From assembly GCF_000384395.1 (NCBI RefSeq), contig NZ_ARWE01000001.1, positions 4,004,501 to 4,068,500 of the forward strand: a stretch of 64,000 bases of DNA, read 5' to 3'. This document shows positions 26,603 through 34,647 of this stretch, piece by piece. How positions within the stretch are numbered: the stretch's first letter is position 1; every line of letters starts with the position of its first letter. The translations under genes were made by a program, and so were the position numbers. The notes beneath the pieces were generated by a model, which ran no database searches, was not told the DNA's origin, and saw only the letters and a list, made by a program, of their open reading frames with translations. The stretch is from Geopsychrobacter electrodiphilus DSM 16401. GTDB lineage: Bacteria; Desulfobacterota; Desulfuromonadia; Desulfuromonadales; Geopsychrobacteraceae.

Positions 26603-28405
26603 TCAGTGCGGGTGATGATGCTCATCCTCTTCATGGCCCGGATGACTATGGTCATGGTATCGAGTTTGCGTCGGATGTTGGTGAGAACCGGCATCTCCAT
26701 GCACGTGCGTGAAACTGTGCTGATGTTCATGCTCATGTTCGTGGAGATGACTGTGAACAGTCTCACCATGTCGATGAAGATGTTCATGCCGATGTTTGTG
26801 TGCATGAGCATGTTCGTGCTTGTGCTGCAGGTCACGAATCCTCAAGGTACAGCGGTCGCGATAGGTATAATCGAGACCATTGAGGCTGGTCAGGTTCCTG
26901 TCATTGATGAAATCCTTTGTCGAATAATCATGGCTAATCAGGCCGTCGTGCATCACCAGCGTGCGCTCGCTGAGTTGACGCACAAAGAAGATGTCATGAC
27001 TCACCAGCACCAGTGTCGCATCAATGCCGCCTAAAATTTCGAGCAGTAACTCCTCACCCTGGGGATCGAGGCCCGCGGTCGGTTCATCGAGGATCAGCAA
27101 TTGCGGCTGGAGGCTTAAAACGCTCGCCAAGGCCAGACGCTTGCGCTCCCCTCCCGAGAGGTGTAGTGGAATCCGTTCGGCGAAATCGTCAAGTTTAACC
27201 ATTTTAAGGGCAGATGCGACAAGTTTCCCTACCTCATCTTCTTTAATCCCGAACTGACGCGGGGCAAAGGCTACTTCGTCATAGCAGGTGGGACAGATCA
27301 ACTGGTCGGCACTATCTTGAAAAACCATGCCGGTCTCTTGCCAAACCAGACGCCCCTTGCCGGGCAGAACCTGTCGACCACCAAAGCGATAATCTCCATG
27401 AAACGGAATCAGACCCAGCAAGGCCATCAGCAGCGTGCTCTTACCGGCACCGTTTTCTCCCACGATGGCCAGCCGCTCACCGGGCTGAATTCTCAGATCA
27501 ACCCCGCGCAGAGCGGGTGTTCCATCAGGATAATTGTAACGGAGCGCTTTGACCTCGATCAAAGGGAGTTCCGCTGGCTGCGCTGCTGCCTTGGCCGTAG
27601 CAGCGGTTGCGGCTGCCAACGCCCGATCGGCCGCAGCATCCTCGGCAAAACGAAAGGAGAAATCGAGTCCGTGCTCACGCAATGAGGGGCGGTGCTCTAC
27701 CAGTTCTTTCAACTGAAAATCATGATGTACCCGGCCGTTATCAAGCACCAGGGCACGTTCGCATAGTTCGTAGAGGAAGATCAGATCATGGCTGATCAGC
27801 ACCAGGGTCCCCTGGTAATCTTTAAGCAGGTCGAGAAAGATCTGTTCTTGCAGCGGGTCCAGATTAGCTGTCGGTTCATCCAGTATCAGCAGTTCGGGCT
27901 GCATCGCCAGCAGGCCGGCTAAGGCCGCGCGCTTCTTTTGTCCGTAGCTTAAGGAATGCGGCGGCTTAAACAGCAGTTCGGTCAGCCCAACATCGCTGAC
28001 GGCCTGACGCACCGCCAGATCGACTTCCTTCTCGGACAGACCCTGATTGCGCGGCCCAAAAGCCACATCTTCATAAATGTTGTGACCGAAGAGTTGATCA
28101 TCCGGATCCTGAAACAGAATCCCTATCTCCAGACGTACCCGTTTCAGCTGTTCTGCCGTGAGCTGCTCTCCCCGAAATGTGATCTGCCCCTCTTGCGGGG
28201 TCAGCAGACCACAGAGCTGCTTGACAAGAGTGGTCTTGCCTGAACCATTATGCCCGACCAGAGCGATGCGATCCCTGACGCGAATCTGCAGATTGATGTC
28301 ACTAAGCGCCTGGGTCCCGTCCGGGTAGGTATAACTTAGGCCGGACGCCTGCAGGAGCAAGGTATCGTTCTGCGCTGTGATGATTGTTTGTGCCAGCTGA
28401 TGCAT
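26603..28405 (-). CDS. cbiO: Nickel/cobalt ECF transporter ATPase, fused double ABC domains with His-rich tail (CbiO/NikO)
   Basis: 600 residues containing two complete ABC ATPase domains. Domain 1 (about 17-250) has Walker A GHNGSGKTT, signature LSYGQKKRAAL and Walker B LLILDEPTA. Domain 2 (about 285-510) has GENGAGKST, LSGGERKRLAL and LLILDEPTA. The last 73 or so residues contain 29 histidines, in alternating HxHxH patterns, a metal-binding tail not found in ordinary CbiO. ECF transporters need two ATPase subunits; here one chain provides both. It is the last gene of nikK-nikL-cbiM-cbiQ-cbiO and energises Ni2+ uptake. Nickel is preferred over cobalt because NikK and NikL accompany it. Confidence 0.93.
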   Translation of the reverse strand: MHQLAQTIITAQNDTLLLQASGLSYTYPDGTQALSDINLQIRVRDRIALVGHNGSGKTTLVKQLCGLLTPQEGQITFRGEQLTAEQLKRVRLEIGILFQDPDDQLFGHNIYEDVAFGPRNQGLSEKEVDLAVRQAVSDVGLTELLFKPPHSLSYGQKKRAALAGLLAMQPELLILDEPTANLDPLQEQIFLDLLKDYQGTLVLISHDLIFLYELCERALVLDNGRVHHDFQLKELVEHRPSLREHGLDFSFRFAEDAAADRALAAATAATAKAAAQPAELPLIEVKALRYNYPDGTPALRGVDLRIQPGERLAIVGENGAGKSTLLMALLGLIPFHGDYRFGGRQVLPGKGRLVWQETGMVFQDSADQLICPTCYDEVAFAPRQFGIKEDEVGKLVASALKMVKLDDFAERIPLHLSGGERKRLALASVLSLQPQLLILDEPTAGLDPQGEELLLEILGGIDATLVLVSHDIFFVRQLSERTLVMHDGLISHDYSTKDFINDRNLTSLNGLDYTYRDRCTLRIRDLQHKHEHAHAHKHRHEHLHRHGETVHSHLHEHEHEHQHSFTHVHGDAGSHQHPTQTRYHDHSHPGHEEDEHHHPH

Positions 28406-28414
28406 GATTGTTCC

Positions 28415-29335
28415 TTAGAATCCGGCCGGGAGCAGTTGATCCCAGATCACCAGCAACAGGCCACAGCCCACAACCAACAGCGTTTTTAAATAGTCGGCAG
28501 GACAGGACTTAAAGCGGAAAGGCTGAGGCCAGGTGCCCTGGTAGCCGCGTGCCAGCATCGCCATGTGCACCCGCTCGGTGCGTTCAAAACTGCGCACAAA
28601 GAGCATGCCGACATAGTTTCCAACCGAACGCAGGGTGGCCATATTGGTCGCTTTATGAAAACCGCGCACATCCATACCGATCTGCATGCGCCTGGCTTCG
28701 TGCATAAAAACATAGAGGTAGCGGTGGCTAATCAGCAGCAGTTCTGAGATGCGCTGCGGCACCCCCATCCGCGAGAGTCCCGCCAGGGTTTCAGGCAGCG
28801 GGGCCGTCGCCAGCAGAGGCTCCATCAACAGCGCTACGCTTGCTGCACGCAATATAATCAGGAGCGCAAGATCAAGTCCGCGCAGGTTGAAGGTTAGCCA
28901 GCCGAGTCCGTTAAAACCGATAAGCTGGTCGCCCGCCAGATGTACCGCCGTCAGGGGCAGCATCAGCAGAAACATCGACAAAAAGCCGGTCATCCCGACC
29001 AGACGCTTCAGCCCCCGCCGCCAGGGGATGGCAGCCATACGGTTGCCGATCAGGGCCAAAAGGACTGCAACCGCTGCCGATTGCGGATGTTTAAGTGAAA
29101 CCGCCAGAAAGGCGACAAAGAGAAAACTAGCCAATTTAAAGCGGATGTCCCAACGGTGTACCGGCGAATCGCCGCCAGCAAATTCTATTTGCGGCACTGA
29201 CCAGTCACGCTCCCTGCCGCCTTGTTCCTTACGTGCAAACCCGAGCAGCATGCGAAATCCGAAATAGACCGTCAGGGGCAACAGCAGGAGCACCAGTAGC
29301 CAGAGTGGAGAAACGATCAGGAGGGTTGCATTCAC
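28415..29335 (-). CDS. cbiQ: ECF transporter transmembrane (T) subunit CbiQ/NikQ
   Basis: 306 residues with about six hydrophobic segments and the two coupling-helix motifs of EcfT proteins: ARRMQIGMDVRGFHK and FERTERVHMAMLARGYQG (the second Ala-Arg-Gly motif). The T subunit transmits ATPase movement to the substrate-binding component CbiM. The gene overlaps the end of cbiM by 4 nt and is 9 nt before the ATPase gene, so the set is co-translated. It is longer at the N-terminus than typical CbiQ (about 225-260 residues) because of an extra hydrophobic segment. Confidence 0.92.
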   Translation of the reverse strand: MNATLLIVSPLWLLVLLLLPLTVYFGFRMLLGFARKEQGGRERDWSVPQIEFAGGDSPVHRWDIRFKLASFLFVAFLAVSLKHPQSAAVAVLLALIGNRMAAIPWRRGLKRLVGMTGFLSMFLLMLPLTAVHLAGDQLIGFNGLGWLTFNLRGLDLALLIILRAASVALLMEPLLATAPLPETLAGLSRMGVPQRISELLLISHRYLYVFMHEARRMQIGMDVRGFHKATNMATLRSVGNYVGMLFVRSFERTERVHMAMLARGYQGTWPQPFRFKSCPADYLKTLLVVGCGLLLVIWDQLLPAGF

Positions 29336-29952
29336 TTTTGGCCCTTAAGTGCAAAAGGGGTCTCGAGCAGTTCAGGCTTCACCTTGAGTAAAAAGGAGAC
29401 AATCATTGCGGTGACCCCGGTTTCGATCAACACCACCGGGATGTGCGCGATCAGAGCCAGTTTGGCGACGCCGTAAAAATCCTCGCCGCCGCTGGCCAGA
29501 AGCAACGCCAGAAGTAAGGCCGCAAACACAGTCGCCCCGCCGCCGCAAAGAGCTCCGACAAAAATCCGCTGTTTCCTGCTCCGCCCTTTAAAATGATAAA
29601 AAAACCAGCCCGCCAATAACGCAGGCAGACCCATCATCAACATATTAGCCCCCAAGGCAGTCAACCCGCCAAACTGAAACAGCAGGCACTGCAGCACCAG
29701 TCCGAGAGCGATGGCTAAAAAAGCCGATGGGCCTAGCAGCGCACCGACTAGGCCGGGAATGATCAAATGCACACTGGTCGGGCCGAAGGGCAGATGAATC
29801 AACGAAGCGACAAAGAATGCCGCGGTCAGCACCGCCACCTTGGGCAGGTCTTCACTCCGGGTGCGTTTAACACTCCAGGTACAGATCCCCGCACTGACAA
29901 CATAGGTGCCAATAGCGACTGATATAGGGAGAACTCCGTCAGAAATATGCAT
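29332..29952 (-). CDS. cbiM: ECF transporter substrate-capture protein CbiM/NikM
   Basis: 206 residues starting MHISDGVLP. The N-terminal Met-x-His motif is the metal-coordinating element that inserts into the binding pocket in NikM/CbiM, and it must remain at the extreme N-terminus, which fixes the start codon. The remaining sequence has about six TM segments with FLVASLIHLPFGPTSVHLI-like family features (IHLPFGPTSVHLIIPGLVG). It lacks a CbiN-like partner; the neighbouring NikL and NikK replace it. It captures Ni2+ (or Co2+) from the periplasm. Confidence 0.94.
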   Translation of the reverse strand: MHISDGVLPISVAIGTYVVSAGICTWSVKRTRSEDLPKVAVLTAAFFVASLIHLPFGPTSVHLIIPGLVGALLGPSAFLAIALGLVLQCLLFQFGGLTALGANMLMMGLPALLAGWFFYHFKGRSRKQRIFVGALCGGGATVFAALLLALLLASGGEDFYGVAKLALIAHIPVVLIETGVTAMIVSFLLKVKPELLETPFALKGQK

Positions 29953-30034
29953 AGCATCCCAGAGTAAAAGTAAAAACTAAAACGGAGAAGAAGGGTCCAC
30001 GCCAAAAAAAGCGCCTGTGAATTGTTGCCCTGCC

Positions 30035-30328
30035 TCAGACATCCCGCCGCGCCCGCTTTCGCGCGTCGATCATCATAGCGACACCGCTGAGACCAAAGAT
30101 CAGACCAAGACCACCAAAGACCTGGGGCCAACCGGCTTTCTGTTCTTTGTTACGTTCCAGCGCGAGGGCCCGTCGGGCCTCGCGCAACTGCTGGTGTAGA
30201 TGCTCATTCTGTTGTTCGAGTTGGGCAATCCTGGCGCCAGCATCGACGATAGGATCTGCGGCACTAAGAGGGCCTGCCAGACAGAAAAGCATCACCATCA
30301 GGGGGAGGAGGAGGCGAAGATCTGTCAT
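30035..30328 (-). CDS. nikL: NikL C-terminal module as a separate protein (coiled coil plus TM)
   Basis: 97 residues: a signal peptide or TM (LLLPLMVMLFCLAGPLSAAD), a coiled coil (ARIAQLEQQNEHLHQQLREA) and a C-terminal TM helix (VFGGLGLIFGLSGVAMMI) followed by basic residues. In nickel ECF operons NikL usually has a periplasmic beta domain, a coiled coil and a terminal GG-x-G-Y-I-F-G-L-A-G-type helix in one chain. Here the second half is a separate gene overlapping the first by 4 nt (ATGA) and equipped with its own export signal. The assignment rests on architecture and position. Confidence 0.7.
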   Translation of the reverse strand: MTDLRLLLPLMVMLFCLAGPLSAADPIVDAGARIAQLEQQNEHLHQQLREARRALALERNKEQKAGWPQVFGGLGLIFGLSGVAMMIDARKRARRDV

Positions 30329-30657
30329 TTGCCCGCCTCAATTTCGGCTTTTTTCAGGATGAAGCTGTTCCGGTGTCCCATACTCGCGCTGATCACTATC
30401 TTGAGATCCTCGACCTCGGGGATTGCAATCTGGTAACGACCGGAATCATCGGTCGCTCCCGCAACCAGGAGCTGATCCTGGTTGTCAAAAATTTCAATCC
30501 GTCCCTGTTTGACCTTTTTCCCGTCGGGGAAATAACTTTCAGTGTAGATGACGCCGCCTTCAACGTAGGCGAACAGATTGACCTTATGGGCCAGCGCCGG
30601 GCTGACACACAACAAACACAGAACAAGCGACAAACTTAGCAGCTGTAATGACCGCAT
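30325..30657 (-). CDS. nikL: NikL N-terminal module as a separate periplasmic protein
   Basis: 110 residues with a signal peptide (MRSLQLLSLSLVLCLLCVSP...ALA) followed directly by HKVNLFAYVEGG; the mature N-terminus would therefore begin with His. A carboxypeptidase-regulatory-like beta sandwich follows (GRIEIFDNQDQLLVAGATDD, then SGRYQIAIPE) and a conserved MGHRNSF segment. This is the periplasmic part of NikL, the auxiliary component that takes the place of CbiN in NikKMLQO nickel transporters. It lies 18 nt after nikK and overlaps the second nikL module. Confidence 0.78.
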   Translation of the reverse strand: MRSLQLLSLSLVLCLLCVSPALAHKVNLFAYVEGGVIYTESYFPDGKKVKQGRIEIFDNQDQLLVAGATDDSGRYQIAIPEVEDLKIVISASMGHRNSFILKKAEIEAGK

Positions 30658-30675
30658 TTTTTTATCTCCTTGAAA

Positions 30676-31473
30676 TTACTGCAGATCGGTCACATGCACC
30701 CAGTAAACTGCTCCAATTTCAACAGCCTTATCGATGCCGTCATGTTGCAATTTCCAATCTGCTTCACTTAAGGCGGCAAAGCCCCACCAACCGCTTTTCG
30801 GCATGGCAAAGTGAAATACTCCACCGCCATCAGTCTTAACCACCTGAGTCACAAAGGGATCACTCGGCGCATGAATCGGTGCGCCTTCGGCCGCCTCGTT
30901 CAGATATTCAACCTCAACCTCAATAAACGCCGCGGGCTTCCCCTTTAGCAGCACCTGTGCCGAAAAGAGATTCCCCGTCCACAAGCCATAGGGCCGGGTC
31001 AGTGGCACGATTTCAGTTTCCAGGCCGACGGCCTGGTCCCATCCCGTCTGCAAACCAAAAGCATCGACACAAACCTTGGTGTAGTGAAGGATATATTTGT
31101 CCTCGGCGGGCTCCCAGTAGGGGGTTGGTTCTACAAAAAAGGTATAATCGCCGGGTCGCCGGATCTTGTAGTCACCGACCCAGTAGGTAAAATCCCGCGT
31201 TTGAGTCGGACCGCGCCCTTTGCGCGCCTGTAATTTGTCACTCAGATCCGTTATTTTCCCCGCATGAAGCACACCAAAACGCTGCGGCTTCACCATTTCC
31301 AGATAATGCCCTTCATATGGATGAAGAAACTTGACTTGCAAACTGAGGGTCCGATTGTCGGTCTGTGTCAGAATATCATCCGACGGCAGAATCAACCCAA
31401 AATGTGCCATCGCAATGGATGCAGAGCACAGAATCAAAGCGCAAACCAGCAACAACCGCCAACGGTAATCCAT
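30676..31473 (-). CDS. nikK: Periplasmic nickel-transport protein NikK (DUF4198)
   Basis: 265 residues with a signal peptide ending SIAMA; the mature protein begins [12 protein letters not shown], again with an N-terminal His. The DUF4198 fold follows, with [27 protein letters not shown] and a C-terminal beta-sandwich region ([13 protein letters not shown]). It has the family features of NikK, the periplasmic partner found only with nickel-type ECF transporters. It is the first gene of the operon, with GGAGG about 9 nt upstream of its start and a clear promoter at 31521-31549. A direct role in Ni2+ binding is inferred. Confidence 0.85.
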   Translation of the reverse strand: MDYRWRLLLVCALILCSASIAMAHFGLILPSDDILTQTDNRTLSLQVKFLHPYEGHYLEMVKPQRFGVLHAGKITDLSDKLQARKGRGPTQTRDFTYWVGDYKIRRPGDYTFFVEPTPYWEPAEDKYILHYTKVCVDAFGLQTGWDQAVGLETEIVPLTRPYGLWTGNLFSAQVLLKGKPAAFIEVEVEYLNEAAEGAPIHAPSDPFVTQVVKTDGGGVFHFAMPKSGWWGFAALSEADWKLQHDGIDKAVEIGAVYWVHVTDLQ

Positions 31474-31490
31474 AATTTAAATCCTCCGGC

Positions 31491-31549
31491 GTAACACCAA
31501 TGCAATATTCGTGACACCGGATTTTAGGAAAACAGTATTTGCCCGTCAA
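31491..31549 (-). promoter_or_regulatory. Promoter and candidate metalloregulator operator of the nickel operon
   Basis: On the minus strand TTGACG (31549-31544) and TAAAAT (31526-31521) are 17 nt apart. Overlapping the expected start site is GTGTCAC (31517-31511), then 13 nt, then GTGTTAC (31497-31491). The paired heptamers, placed to block transcription, are candidates for NikR or another nickel repressor; the direct orientation is not the textbook NikR palindrome. Confidence 0.55.
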
Positions 31550-31560
31550 GTACAAATGTT

Positions 31561-31638
31561 ACGAAATTAAATTTCGTGCTACAGAAGATTTAGGGTCTTT
31601 TCAAGGCGAGGCATCGCATGCAGTGAAATCAAATTTCG
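31561..31638. repeat. Duplicated GAAATYAAATTTCG motif between msrA and the nik promoter
   Basis: GAAATTAAATTTCG (31563-31576), the core of a perfect 17-bp palindrome ACGAAATT-A-AATTTCGT, recurs as GAAATCAAATTTCG at 31625-31638. The two copies are 62 nt apart start to start. The region is downstream of msrA and upstream of the nickel promoter. Confidence 0.5.
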
Positions 31639-31657
31639 GACGCATTTAGCGCCGAGT

Positions 31658-32110
31658 CTACTTGTCCAGATACTGCTGGTGATAATCTTCAGCACGCCAG
31701 AAAATCCCGGCTGAAGTAATTTCGGTAACGATCGGGGCGGCGTGTCGACCGGAGTCGGTTTCAGCTTGTCGGCTCTTTTCGGCCGCTCTTCGTTGATCTT
31801 CTTCCGTATAAAAAATAGCGCTGCGATATTGGCTGCCAATATCCAGACCCTGATAATTTCTACAAGTCGGGTTATGCAGCCGCCAAAAGTGCTCCAACAG
31901 CCTAGTGTAGCTGACCTGCTGCGGATCAAATTCAACCATGACAGTCTCGGCATGTCCGGTTTCTCCCGTACAGACCTGTGCATAGGCCGGGTTCGGCCAG
32001 TCGCCCCCCATATAACCGACGACGGTCGCAGTCACGCCTGAAACTTCAGCGAATTTCTTTTCCACCCCCCAGAAACAACCAGCTGCGAAATAAGCACGGG
32101 TCATGTTCAT
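31658..32110 (-). CDS. msrA: Peptide methionine sulfoxide reductase A
   Basis: 150 residues with the catalytic-cysteine motif GCFWGVEKKF at about residue 11 and the conserved YMGGDWPNPAYAQVCTGETG (GHAE follows), plus the DIGSQYRS signature at about 100. MsrA reduces the S-epimer of methionine sulfoxide in proteins, using thioredoxin, which links it to trxB at 2.2 kb. The length is close to the short, cytoplasmic MsrA form; it ends in DYHQQYLDK. It overlaps the end of the upstream DUF815 gene by 4 nt, so the two are co-translated. Confidence 0.96.
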   Translation of the reverse strand: MNMTRAYFAAGCFWGVEKKFAEVSGVTATVVGYMGGDWPNPAYAQVCTGETGHAETVMVEFDPQQVSYTRLLEHFWRLHNPTCRNYQGLDIGSQYRSAIFYTEEDQRRAAEKSRQAETDSGRHAAPIVTEITSAGIFWRAEDYHQQYLDK

Positions 32111-32994
32111 TTTTTATCCTTCCGCATACGTCGTCCAACTGAATACTGAGCAAACTGCAGCGCAGTTCGCCCACAACGCTTACTCTTGGCGCGTGACCAT
32201 TCAATCGCCTCGCTACACAGCTCCTTATCCCACAGTGGGGGAATCCCCTGCTGGTGACAGATCCGGGCGAGGGTTTTTTCTACCACTTCAAGATACTGAT
32301 CCTGACTGAAGCTGTTAAACGCGACCCAGAGGCCGAAGCGGTCCGAGAGCGAGATTTTCTCTTCAACCCCCTCGCCGTGATGAATCTCATTATTCACCAT
32401 TTTAGCCCCGAGATTGTCGGTTTCATATTCGGGCAACAGATGACGGCGGTTGGAGGTGACATAGATCCGCACATTTTCTGGCGCAGCATAGACCGAGCCA
32501 TCCAACGCACTCTTCAGCACCTTGTAGCCCGTTTCTCCCGGCTCAAACGAAAGGTCATCGCACAACAGAATGAAACGATACGCCTGTCCGCGAATTGCAG
32601 CAAAGATATCGGGCAGGTAGACAAGATCATCTTTATCGACCTGAATAACGCGCAATCCTGAGGCGGCATAACGATTGAGCAGGGCGCGCACCAGGGTCGA
32701 CTTGCCGGTACCACGCGTCCCCCAGAGCAGGACATTGTTTGACGGGAATCCATCGAGGAACTGACAGGTGTTTTCTTCCAAAATGCGCTTTTGGGCGTCA
32801 ATGCCGAGCAGATCGTCGAGCTGCACTGGATCGAGCGCATCAACCGGATGCAGAAACCCGGCAAAGGACTGGCGACGCCAGCTCGCGGCATGGCAAGACT
32901 GCCAGTCAAGCGGCTCAATCGCTGGGGGCAGTAACTGTTCGACGGCAGCCAGCACGCGTTGTAATTGCGTTTTCAAAACAGGATCATCAAACAT
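32107..32994 (-). CDS. AAA-family ATPase, DUF815
   Basis: About 295 residues with the DUF815 arrangement: an N-terminal helical region, LLGIDAQKRILEENTCQFL, Walker A GTRGTGKSTLV (about residue 95), a Walker B-like FILLCDDLSFE and an arginine-containing YVTSNRRHLLPE. DUF815 proteins are single-domain AAA+ ATPases of unknown function. I use the ATG at 32994, with GGAAG upstream; the GTG two codons earlier overlaps that site. It is co-translated with msrA (4-nt overlap) and lies 42 nt after the DUF445 gene. Confidence 0.87.
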   Translation of the reverse strand: MFDDPVLKTQLQRVLAAVEQLLPPAIEPLDWQSCHAASWRRQSFAGFLHPVDALDPVQLDDLLGIDAQKRILEENTCQFLDGFPSNNVLLWGTRGTGKSTLVRALLNRYAASGLRVIQVDKDDLVYLPDIFAAIRGQAYRFILLCDDLSFEPGETGYKVLKSALDGSVYAAPENVRIYVTSNRRHLLPEYETDNLGAKMVNNEIHHGEGVEEKISLSDRFGLWVAFNSFSQDQYLEVVEKTLARICHQQGIPPLWDKELCSEAIEWSRAKSKRCGRTALQFAQYSVGRRMRKDKK

Positions 32995-33036
32995 GACCAC
33001 TTCCTTTCACCAGATCCTGCCGGGCAGGGTCAGCCT

Positions 33037-34638
33037 TCAGATCAACCGGAGGAGAAACAGATTGAGCAGGCCGATCAGAAACCCAAGCAGCCCCCCGAAC
33101 AGATTGATGTATTTAAACTGCTCCTGCATGATCCCCATCAGCAGCCCTTCAACCTGAAGCAGATCCAGACTGTTGACCTTCTCTTCGACCATCCGCTGCA
33201 CATTCAGGGTTTCGACCAGGCGCGGAGCTTCCCTTTTCAACAGATCCTCGACCAGCTGACAAAGAGCCGTTTCGAGTTCCTGACGCAGATCATGCGGCAT
33301 CCGCGCCGAGAGCAGTCCGAGTGGTTTTCGATACAGCCATGCTTCACTTTGCTCAAGGAGTACGCGCTCAAGGGTTTGCTGTGCCTGAGGTGAACGGAGC
33401 AATTCAAGTAACTGGTCGGCCAACTGCTTCTGCAAGGTTTCGAGCGTGCCAGCCGGCAGACTTGCGCGCAGCATGCTGTCGAATGAGCGGTCTTTGAGCC
33501 GGTCCAGGGCCGTCTCGGCCAAGCCTAATGCGGTATCTGCGGTGCGCCTGGACTGCAGGGCAACGAGCGCCTGTTTCCGCACAAACCCGCGCATGCCACT
33601 GACCTTTTCATGGGAGAGCTTGTCCAGATAGCTCGCCAAGGGACGCTCCAGCAGCGCTTCTATCCGTTCACGCATCGCTCCGGCCAGTTGCTGCTGGGTC
33701 TTCTCCTCTTTCAACCAGGCGGCGACCTCGTCCCCGGCCTTGTCCAGAAATTCGGGGATCTTTGCATAGATCTTGTTCAGATCCATAAATCCGCTCAGCA
33801 GCCCCGCCAGCCCCCCCAAAGAATCGAGAAAGGAATCGACCGCACCCTTCCCTTTTGTGACCAGTCTTTCGCGAAAGTCAGGATCATAAAGCATCCCGCC
33901 GAAACGTTCGATCAGGGGAGGTATTTCCCGTTCAAGTTGATTCAGCAGCAGTTCAACCAGCTCTGGCGGCAGAAGTTCACGCAGGGGGCGCTGGCTGGCG
34001 ATAAGCCGTTGCGTCTTGTGATCAACATACTGACCGACGGTTTCTGCCAATTCCGGAGATTGAAAAAAAGCACTCAGCTTCGTATCAAGATGCTGCTGCA
34101 GAAGCTGATAACGCTCCGGGGTAAGAAACCCCTTAAGATCTCGGGCCAGCCACTGATCGGTCTGACACAAAAGATAGGTGCGCAGCTGCTCTTCAAATTG
34201 CTCGCTCTGCAGATAGGCAAAGATCAACTTTGCCAGTTTCGTGCGCACCAGTGCGACCAGCTCCCGAAAGCGCGGACGAAAGCGCGCCGGCACCAGGGTC
34301 TCGAGCGGCCCAAGCTCACGGTCAAGCAGCGTTCCGAGCTTGTCCGTGACCGCCATGCGTAATTCGCGCTGGATACCTTCCTTTGCGAAGGCGCGCCCGA
34401 CATCATCTGCGGTCAACAGGTGATCACCGACCATATCGCCCATTTTGCGCGCCAGTTCCCCGCGCTTGGCCGGGATAATTCCAGGGGTCAAAGGCAAGCG
34501 AATGCCGAAGATGCGCCAGGCCCTTAAAGGCCGGAACAGCATGCGGATGGCAATATAGTTGGTGACATACCCGATCAGCGCCCCAAGCAGAGGGGGGACC
34601 AGATAGGGTAGTATCTGCTCGATGGTCATTCCGTTCAC
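33037..34638 (-). CDS. DUF445 membrane protein
   Basis: 533 residues. The N-terminus is the DUF445 signature region: a TM helix, then GALIGYVTNYIAIRMLFRPL and PLTPGIIPAKRGELARKMGD. A long helical middle contains repeated amphipathic segments (LLELLRSPQAQQTLERVLLE), and a C-terminal TM follows (FGGLLGFLIGLLNLFLL). The two terminal membrane helices with a large soluble middle are typical. The family occurs widely, with no agreed biochemical role. It starts at GTG with AAGGG 6 nt upstream, 9 nt after the nucleotidyltransferase gene, in the same operon-like run. Confidence 0.88.
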   Translation of the reverse strand: MNGMTIEQILPYLVPPLLGALIGYVTNYIAIRMLFRPLRAWRIFGIRLPLTPGIIPAKRGELARKMGDMVGDHLLTADDVGRAFAKEGIQRELRMAVTDKLGTLLDRELGPLETLVPARFRPRFRELVALVRTKLAKLIFAYLQSEQFEEQLRTYLLCQTDQWLARDLKGFLTPERYQLLQQHLDTKLSAFFQSPELAETVGQYVDHKTQRLIASQRPLRELLPPELVELLLNQLEREIPPLIERFGGMLYDPDFRERLVTKGKGAVDSFLDSLGGLAGLLSGFMDLNKIYAKIPEFLDKAGDEVAAWLKEEKTQQQLAGAMRERIEALLERPLASYLDKLSHEKVSGMRGFVRKQALVALQSRRTADTALGLAETALDRLKDRSFDSMLRASLPAGTLETLQKQLADQLLELLRSPQAQQTLERVLLEQSEAWLYRKPLGLLSARMPHDLRQELETALCQLVEDLLKREAPRLVETLNVQRMVEEKVNSLDLLQVEGLLMGIMQEQFKYINLFGGLLGFLIGLLNLFLLRLI

Positions 34639-34647
34639 TGTATCCCT

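Noticed and set aside
26606-27034. Met-rich plus-strand frame
   Set aside because: It is the antisense reading of the CAT/CAC-rich histidine tail of the ATPase gene; Met codons arise from reversed His codons.
33610-34362. 250-codon plus-strand frame inside the DUF445 gene
   Set aside because: Antisense shadow without a start signal or recognisable domain.
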